Part shown: positions 1-3,816 of the stretch, piece after piece
Layout: each line of letters begins with the position of its first letter
How positions within the stretch are numbered: the first letter of the stretch is position 1
From: UBA5272 sp964393005
Lineage (GTDB): Bacteria > Patescibacteriota > Minisyncoccia > Phycocordibacterales > UBA5272
Assembly: GCA_964393005.1 (NCBI GenBank)
Contig: CAYMRR010000017.1
Coordinates: forward strand, 1 to 8,881
Length of the DNA stretch: 8,881 nucleotides
Direction of reading: 5' to 3'
The notes under the pieces: model-generated
What the model was told of the DNA's origin: nothing
The model's input: the letters and a program-made list of their open reading frames with translations, nothing else
Database searches by the model: none
Position numbers and translations under genes: made by a program

Positions 1-890
1 AGATTTTGTGTTATGGAGGAGAGGTCTAGGGTTGTGGTGGAGATGACTCCGTTAATATTGAGACTCAAAATACCACCAGTTATACTGATATCACTATTTT
101 TAATAATAGAAGTAGTAGCCAAAGATCCACCTATATCTGAAGTCAAAATATTATTAATATTAGATAAAGTATTAGTAATAACTATATTATCTATTATTAA
201 AGTATCTGCTGAAAAATTAGTAAAATGAGCGTTCTCAGCAAAAAGATTAGTGGATGTAGAATTCAAAAAAATAGAACTGGTAGCAAAAAGTAACTTTGTA
301 ATTAATTCTTCAGTAACGATACTGTCAGCTATAATATTTCCTGAAAGGATATCTACATTATTAAAAATAGAATTATTTATTGTAGCCCCATCTAAATCTT
401 TAATATTTTGAATTGAAGGAGAAGAGCTAAAAGGAAAACTTATATAAACAGTTTCTCCTTTTTCTCCAGGTTCTCCCTTTTCCCCTTTCTCACCTTTTTC
501 TCCTTTCTCACCTTGGAGCCCAGTAAGACCTCTATCTCCTTTAGGACCTGGAACTGGTACATATTCTATTTGAGTATTATCTTCTAAATTGGTGATATTT
601 GAATTATCTATTTCATTTTCATTTTCTACAAAATCATTTCCCTGATTATTATTTTGTTTAATAAGGTTTTTAGTAATTTCAAAACTTTCACACTTAGGAG
701 AAGCTATATTAAAAATATTATTTACTCCACAATAAAATTTAATAGAGAAAAAATCCCATCCAGTAAGACTAGAGAAATTTAAAGCAGAAGTTAGATTAAA
801 TAATAAGAAAAAAGAAAAAACTACTAAAATCATTTTTTTAGTATTTTTAATAACTTTTTTCTTATATTTTTTATATAAAAAATCTAACAC
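1..890 (-). CDS. Secreted collagen-like fibre/adhesin protein, N-terminal part (C-terminus off the left edge)
   Basis: The frame is open from a GTG at 890-888 to the window edge, 296 residues, and no stop is reached. Residues 1-19 are very basic (several KK/KKK), residues 20-36 are hydrophobic and end in TSA, so this reads as a signal peptide or membrane anchor. The ATG at 833-831 (residue 20) would remove the basic region, and an in-frame TAA lies two codons upstream of the GTG, so I prefer the GTG; no Shine-Dalgarno sequence supports either start. Residues 115-147 are eleven uninterrupted Gly-X-Y triplets, mostly GEK, with GPK, GEP and GDR. An Asn-rich linker precedes them. Residues 155-296 are Ser/Thr/Asn/Ile-rich with many short alternating hydrophobic stretches, like the beta-rich stalk of a fibre. 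Collagen-like GXY tracts in bacteria form trimeric surface stalks. Surface attachment is inferred; the binding domain, if any, lies off the window. Confidence 0.8.
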   Translation of the reverse strand, partial: MLDFLYKKYKKKVIKNTKKMILVVFSFFLLFNLTSALNFSSLTGWDFFSIKFYCGVNNIFNIASPKCESFEITKNLIKQNNNQGNDFVENENEIDNSNITNLEDNTQIEYVPVPGPKGDRGLTGLQGEKGEKGEKGEKGEPGEKGETVYISFPFSSSPSIQNIKDLDGATINNSIFNNVDILSGNIIADSIVTEELITKLLFATSSIFLNSTSTNLFAENAHFTNFSADTLIIDNIVITNTLSNINNILTSDIGGSLATTSIIKNSDISITGGILSLNINGVISTTTLDLSSITQN

Positions 891-901
891 AAATTACTTA
901 T

Positions 902-929
902 ATTATAGAGTGAATTATCACTCTATAAT
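902..929 (-). repeat. Perfect 11-bp inverted repeat upstream of the collagen-like gene
   Basis: Arms 902-912 and 919-929 are exact complements (minus strand ATTATAGAGTG and CACTCTATAAT) around a 6-base loop. The repeat lies where the transcript from the proposed promoter at 933-962 would begin, so it could be a 5'-terminal stem-loop on the mRNA. It could instead be an operator, since the distal arm contains a TATAAT on the minus strand. No T-run follows, so it is not a normal terminator. Confidence 0.6.
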
Positions 930-932
930 TAT

Positions 933-962
933 ACTATAAAATCTTAGTAAAAGGCTTGTAAA
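933..962 (-). promoter_or_regulatory. Predicted promoter for the collagen-like gene
   Basis: On the minus strand TTTACA (962-957) is followed by an 18-base spacer and TATAGT (938-933), each matching 5 of 6 consensus positions. Transcription would start near 926, giving a leader of about 37 bases before the GTG start. A second TATAAT within the inverted repeat (907-902) has no good -35 box. Confidence 0.45.
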
Positions 963-1001
963 ATAAGGAAAAAACTGAAAAACTGTGGAAAAAGAATGCG
1001 G

Positions 1002-1023
1002 CTATTTTATGATTAAAAAATAG
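1002..1023 (-). terminator. Weak AT-rich hairpin after the dehydrogenase gene
   Basis: A 7-bp stem (1002-1008 with 1017-1023; CTATTTT/AAAATAG) with an 8-base loop starts 3 bases after the dehydrogenase stop codon on the minus strand. It lacks G+C pairs at the loop end and an immediate T-run, although T-rich blocks follow at about 991-965. It may terminate poorly, so some read-through into the collagen-like gene is possible. Confidence 0.25.
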
Positions 1024-1025
1024 AA

Positions 1026-1730
1026 TTAATATTGATTTAATTTTTTAAGACTTAATACAGGGATATTAAGATTTAAGCTAGTATTTACAAGGAATTCTAG
1101 ACATCTTACTGCTTCTTCTAAATCTATTTGCTTTTTTATGTCAATTTTGGTGCCACCTTTTTTAAAAAAGTCAGTATTCATTTTATCTGGGTAAAATGCA
1201 CTTACAGAGATATTGTGAGGTGCCATTTCTAAAACAAGAGAATCTGTAAACCCTTTTACTGCATATTTTGTGGCTCTATATACAGATCTTCCAGCTTTTG
1301 GTGTAAGGCCAGCCTGAGAAATAATATTAATAATTCTTCCAGATCTAACCCTTTTCATAAAAGGAATTACTTTTTGAGATAAAAGTATAGTACCCAAAGT
1401 ATTTACTTTAAGAGCTTTTTCTATAAGAAGTGGATCATTTTTATCTAAATCTCCATCGATAAGAATGCCGGCACTATTTATTAATATATCTATCCTTCCA
1501 TACTTTTTAATAATTTTTTTAACAACTAAATCTAATTGTTTTTCTTTAGTAACATCCGCTATCACATAATCATCTACTCCATAATATTTTACAGCCTCTT
1601 CACATTTAGTTTTAGTCGGTGAAAGAATAATAACTGTATGATTTTTAGAAAGTTTACTAGCAGTAGCTAGTCCAAGACCATCACTGCCTCCAGAAATTAA
1701 AATAATTTTTTCTTCTATATTTTTACTCAT
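1026..1730 (-). CDS. SDR-family NAD(P)-dependent oxidoreductase (classical short-chain dehydrogenase)
   Basis: A 234-residue protein, within the usual classical SDR length. The Rossmann glycine motif SGGSDGLG is at 13-20, the adenine-pocket Asp at 59 (ADV), NSAG (the NNAG motif) at 85-88, and the catalytic set N110, S138, Y151 and K155 (YRATK) is complete, with the Pro of the cofactor loop at 181. It should therefore be an active cytoplasmic reductase or dehydrogenase; the substrate cannot be read. The C-terminus (NIPVLSLKKLNQ) resembles the YdfG-like subgroup rather than FabG enzymes, which end with a GG-containing strand. An in-frame TGA five codons upstream fixes the ATG. There is no SD: a TGATATAAT extended -10 ends six bases before the ATG, so the message is probably leaderless. 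It is divergent from the tRNA gene and is not obviously in an operon with the collagen-like gene downstream. Confidence 0.9.
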   Translation of the reverse strand: MSKNIEEKIILISGGSDGLGLATASKLSKNHTVIILSPTKTKCEEAVKYYGVDDYVIADVTKEKQLDLVVKKIIKKYGRIDILINSAGILIDGDLDKNDPLLIEKALKVNTLGTILLSQKVIPFMKRVRSGRIINIISQAGLTPKAGRSVYRATKYAVKGFTDSLVLEMAPHNISVSAFYPDKMNTDFFKKGGTKIDIKKQIDLEEAVRCLEFLVNTSLNLNIPVLSLKKLNQY

Positions 1731-1736
1731 ATAAAA

Positions 1737-1745
1737 ATTATATCA
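1737..1745 (-). promoter_or_regulatory. Extended -10 promoter of the dehydrogenase gene, leaderless geometry
   Basis: The minus strand reads TGATATAAT, a perfect -10 hexamer (1742-1737) with the TGn extension. Only six bases separate it from the ATG at 1730, so transcription should begin at or next to the start codon. The -35 region is a poor match, as is common with extended -10 promoters. The 12-base string ATGATATAATTT recurs in the promoter at 6296-6304. Confidence 0.6.
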
Positions 1746-1791
1746 TGAAATATTTTATAGATAATTCTTCACTTTTATTTAATAAAAAATT

Positions 1792-1800
1792 TGTTATACT
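1792..1800 (+). promoter_or_regulatory. Extended -10 promoter of the tRNA gene
   Basis: TGTTATACT is a TGn extension plus TATACT (1795-1800, 5 of 6 consensus). Its position predicts a start near 1807, about six bases before the mature tRNA 5' end at 1813. The upstream -35 region (about 1772-1777) is a weak match. Confidence 0.5.
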
Positions 1801-1812
1801 TAAAAATATTTA

Positions 1813-1885
1813 GGGCGGTTAGCTCAGTTGGTAGAGCGCTACATTGACGTTGTAGATGTCACAGGTTCGAATCCTGTATCGCCCA
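1813..1885 (+). tRNA. tRNA-Val (anticodon GAC)
   Basis: A full 73-nt cloverleaf. The acceptor stem 1813-1819 pairs with 1878-1884, with one G-U pair. The D arm has GCTC/GAGC around AGTTGGTA. The anticodon stem 1839-1843 pairs with 1851-1855 around loop TTGACGT, placing GAC at 1846-1848. The T stem 1861-1865 pairs with 1873-1877 around TTCGAAT. The discriminator is A1885, and CCA is not encoded (CAAA follows), so it must be added by the CCA enzyme. GAC reads valine codons GUC and GUU. Position 37 is G, unusual for a valine tRNA. With G34 and G37 it is not a substrate for either modification enzyme encoded nearby (TsaD needs A37 in ANN-decoding tRNAs, Elp3 needs U34). Confidence 0.95.
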
Positions 1886-1889
1886 CAAA

Positions 1890-1914
1890 AAATCACGCCT
1901 TTTAAGCGTGATTT
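1890..1914 (-). terminator. Hairpin terminator between the tRNA and lysozyme-like genes
   Basis: A perfect 9-bp stem, 1890-1898 with 1906-1914, closes a 7-base loop. On the minus strand it ends in a run of six T (1892-1887), so it should stop the lysozyme-like gene. That gene's last codons Asn-His-Ala form the first arm and its TAA lies in the loop. On the plus strand it lies five bases past the tRNA and is followed by ATTTAATTTA, so it may also stop tRNA transcription. Confidence 0.7.
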
Positions 1915-2408
1915 AATTTAGTCATTATTCTAAAAATTTTTTCTCTGTACTCAATATATGGATTATAAGTCCAAAGTTTTTCTTCGAGAGTTTTGTTTTT
2001 ATAATAATCGTGATGAGCAAGTTTTTCACTTACCACTTCAATTGCTTCATTAAAATCTTTAAATTTTATTTCAGCACTCCCCCATCCTAATGGATTATTA
2101 TTTTTGCAAAACTTTCCACCAGTAGACTCTTGTACTGCTATAGCAGCCAAAAGATAATGCGGTAAACCATTTCTTTCAGCCTCTAATACAAACTTTAGTC
2201 CATAACCTTCTAAAGGCATAGAATGTTTTTTGAAATAAGCATCTATTTTAGCTGCTTTTTTCTCTAATTCTTCATCTATTTTTATCTTTTCTATATAAAT
2301 TTCCTGGTTTTCAACTAAATTCTCTAAATTTCTCTGAGATTTTTTAGGGATATTAAAAAGAAAAATAAGCAATAAAAAAAATAAAATAGTTAAAAATCTA
2401 TAATTCAT
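1902..2408 (-). CDS. Small membrane-anchored lysozyme-like protein (predicted peptidoglycan hydrolase)
   Basis: A 168-residue protein. Residues 5-20 are an uninterrupted hydrophobic segment followed by PKK, so it is an N-in membrane anchor or uncleaved signal peptide. Residues 35-60 are charged and probably helical. The domain from about 65 to 165 has GLPHYLLAAIAVQEST with E94 in the position of the catalytic Glu of lysozyme-fold and lytic transglycosylase domains. An NNNPLGWGS motif follows at 103-111, then a tail with KTLEEKLWTYNP (139-150). The NNP-GWG pattern is like those of glucosaminidase/lysozyme-like domains. I infer cleavage of wall glycan outside the membrane, in growth, division or attack on other cells. 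An in-frame TAG two codons upstream of the ATG fixes the start; no SD precedes it. An unrelated binding-only lysozyme fold is possible. Confidence 0.75.
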   Translation of the reverse strand: MNYRFLTILFFLLLIFLFNIPKKSQRNLENLVENQEIYIEKIKIDEELEKKAAKIDAYFKKHSMPLEGYGLKFVLEAERNGLPHYLLAAIAVQESTGGKFCKNNNPLGWGSAEIKFKDFNEAIEVVSEKLAHHDYYKNKTLEEKLWTYNPYIEYREKIFRIMTKLNHA

Positions 2409-2438
2409 TTTCTAAAAAATTAAAACATTAAACAACAT

Positions 2439-2455
2439 GAGCGACTTAGTCACTC
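2439..2455 (-). other. Short stem-loop in the leader of the lysozyme-like gene
   Basis: As minus-strand RNA, GAGUGAC pairs with GUCGCUC over 7 bp (one G-U) around a UAA loop. As plus-strand RNA the same pair would be a C-A mismatch, so if it is structural it acts in the lysozyme-like transcript. It lies 30 bases before the start codon. Between the two is an 8-codon frame (2438-2412, MLFNVLIF then TAG) without an SD. The role is unknown. Confidence 0.3.
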
Positions 2456-2472
2456 TTTACTGATTCAAAAAT

Positions 2473-2478
2473 ACTATA
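2473..2478 (-). promoter_or_regulatory. Possible -10 box for the lysozyme-like gene
   Basis: TATAGT on the minus strand matches 5 of 6 consensus positions and would start a leader of about 58 bases that includes the stem-loop at 2439-2455. The -35 position (about 2496-2501, CTTTTT) is poor, so this is a weak call. Confidence 0.3.
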
Positions 2479-2501
2479 TTTAATATTTAAAAGCAAAAAA
2501 G

Positions 2502-2520
2502 AATGTTAAATCTTAACATT
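2502..2520. repeat. 19-bp palindrome, possible operator in the divergent tsaD/lysozyme-like promoter region
   Basis: AATGTTAA (2502-2509) and TTAACATT (2513-2520) are exact inverted copies around ATC. The right arm overlaps the proposed tsaD -35 box (2519-2524) and the left arm abuts the weak -35 region of the lysozyme-like gene. A 3-base centre makes a poor RNA hairpin but suits a dimeric DNA-binding protein. No regulator gene lies in the window. Confidence 0.45.
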
Positions 2521-2548
2521 GTAATTTATATCTCTTTTGGTATATAAT
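2519..2548 (+). promoter_or_regulatory. Predicted tsaD promoter
   Basis: TTGTAA (2519-2524), an 18-base spacer and a perfect TATAAT (2543-2548). The start would be near 2555, leaving only about seven bases before the ATG at 2562, so there is no room for an SD and the message is almost leaderless. Confidence 0.55.
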
Positions 2549-2561
2549 CCTTATATTAAAT

Positions 2562-3773
2562 ATGATTATTTTAGCAATAGAAACAAGCTGTGACGAAACA
2601 GCCATAGCAATATTAGAGTTTGAGGAACAAATAAACCTCCAAAAATATACAGATTTTACTGTTTTATCTAATAATGTATTATCTCAAATAAATATCCATA
2701 GAGAATATGGTGGAGTTTTTCCTGCTTTAGCTAAAAGAGAACATGCTAAAAATATAGTAAAAATATTAGAAAAAAGTCTAAAAGAAGCTAATCTTTTTAT
2801 AGAAAAACCTTCCAAAATATCTGAAAAAGAGAAAGAGTCTTTAAAAAAGATCCTCGAAAGAGAGCCGGAAATGCTTGAAGAAATTATAAATTTAGTAGAA
2901 AAAATAGAAAAACCAAATATAGAAGCTCTAGCTATTACCAAAGGGCCAGGTCTTGCCCCTGCTTTATGGGTAGGTATAAATTTTGCTAAAGTCTTATCTT
3001 TGCTTTGGAATATAAAAGTTTATCCTATTAATCATATGGAAGGTCATATAGTTAGCTCTCTTGTAGAAGAGAATACTAATATTTTAAACAAATTTACCCT
3101 AAAAAATATAGAATTCCCAGCTCTTGCCCTCCTTATTTCTGGAGGTCATACTGAAATAATCTATTTTGAAAAATTAGGAAATTATAAAAAAATAGGACAA
3201 ACTTTAGACGATGCTATAGGTGAAGCTTTTGATAAAGTAGCAAGATCTTTAGGATTACCCTATCCGGGCGGGCCAGAAATTTCAAAATTAGCAGAAAAAT
3301 CTAGACTAGAAAATATACAGTTAAATAAAGATTTTATCTTACCAAGACCTATGATTCATGCAGACAATTTAGACTTTTCTTTTTCTGGATTAAAAACAGC
3401 TGTTATAAATACAATTAAAAAAATGAAAGAAGAAAATTTTAAAGAAGAAGAAATAAAAAATCAAATAGCTTTAGATTTTGAAAATTCTGTAACCGAAATA
3501 CTTTTAAAGAAAATTAAAAAAGCTTTTGAAAATACAACAGCTAAAAGCTTACTCATTGGAGGAGGTGTTATAGCAAATAAATATATTAGAGAAAATTTTG
3601 AAAAATTTAAAACAGAAGAAAATATTGACCTCTTTTTACCTGAAAAATTTTTAACTGGTGACAATGCTTTTATGATAGGAGTAGCGGCTTTACTACAAAT
3701 TTTAAATAATAAAGAATATACTAACCTAGAAAAAATAGAAGCCAAAAGTAATTGGAGTGTAGAAGAAATATAA
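2562..3773 (+). CDS. tsaD: tRNA N6-threonylcarbamoyladenosine (t6A37) transferase TsaD
   Basis: TsaD moves the threonylcarbamoyl group from TC-AMP to A37 of ANN-decoding tRNAs, in complex with TsaB and TsaE (neither is in the window). All the ASKHA-fold marks are present: ETSCDETA at 7-14, GPGL at 128-131, the metal-binding HMEGH (H158, H162), SGGHT at 193-197, YPGGP at 234-238, SFSGLKT at 273-279, GGGVIAN at 333-339, and TGDNA with the third metal ligand D367. At 403 residues it is much longer than the roughly 337 of E. coli TsaD. Most of the excess is a charged, helix-rich insert at about 79-118 between the SLKEANL helix and the IEALAITKGPG strand, plus a few residues near 170-185. All catalytic residues remain, so activity is expected. 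The gene stands alone, convergent with the Wzy-like gene. Confidence 0.97.
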   Translation: MIILAIETSCDETAIAILEFEEQINLQKYTDFTVLSNNVLSQINIHREYGGVFPALAKREHAKNIVKILEKSLKEANLFIEKPSKISEKEKESLKKILEREPEMLEEIINLVEKIEKPNIEALAITKGPGLAPALWVGINFAKVLSLLWNIKVYPINHMEGHIVSSLVEENTNILNKFTLKNIEFPALALLISGGHTEIIYFEKLGNYKKIGQTLDDAIGEAFDKVARSLGLPYPGGPEISKLAEKSRLENIQLNKDFILPRPMIHADNLDFSFSGLKTAVINTIKKMKEENFKEEEIKNQIALDFENSVTEILLKKIKKAFENTTAKSLLIGGGVIANKYIRENFEKFKTEENIDLFLPEKFLTGDNAFMIGVAALLQILNNKEYTNLEKIEAKSNWSVEEI

Positions 3774-3807
3774 AACTGCGCATTATTTGCGCAGTTTTAT
3801 ATTTCTT
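3763..3807. terminator. Bidirectional terminator between convergent tsaD and Wzy-like genes
   Basis: A perfect 19-bp inverted repeat, 3763-3781 with 3789-3807, around a 7-base loop. CTGCGC/GCGCAG forms the loop end, flanked by A-runs and T-runs on both strands, so it works both ways. The first arm contains the last tsaD codons and its TAA (3771-3773). The far end lies nine bases beyond the other gene's stop codon. Confidence 0.9.
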
Positions 3808-3816
3808 TAATTGAAA

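Noticed and set aside
13..228. Plus-strand open frame of 71 codons
   Set aside because: It is antisense to the collagen-like gene, has no promoter or SD, and its composition follows from the AT-rich complementary codons.
448..550. Short tandem repeat of TTCTCC/TTTTCC type, possible simple-sequence repeat
   Set aside because: It is fully explained by the Gly-Glu-Lys triplets of the collagen-like coding sequence on the minus strand.
984..992. TGTGGAAAA, a near match to a DnaA box (TTTTCCACA on the minus strand)
   Set aside because: It is a single site with one mismatch. No cluster, unwinding element or dnaA/dnaN neighbours are present, so an origin is not supported.
1813..1885. tRNA gene as an integration (att) site
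   Set aside because: No integrase gene or repeat of the tRNA 3' end is in the window, and the flanking genes look like ordinary chromosomal genes.
2684..2941. Minus-strand open frame within tsaD
   Set aside because: It is the complement of the tsaD insert region; the plus-strand frame is a clear TsaD with all motifs.
3461..3745. Second minus-strand open frame within tsaD
   Set aside because: It is a shadow of the conserved C-terminal part of TsaD (GGGVIAN, TGDNA).
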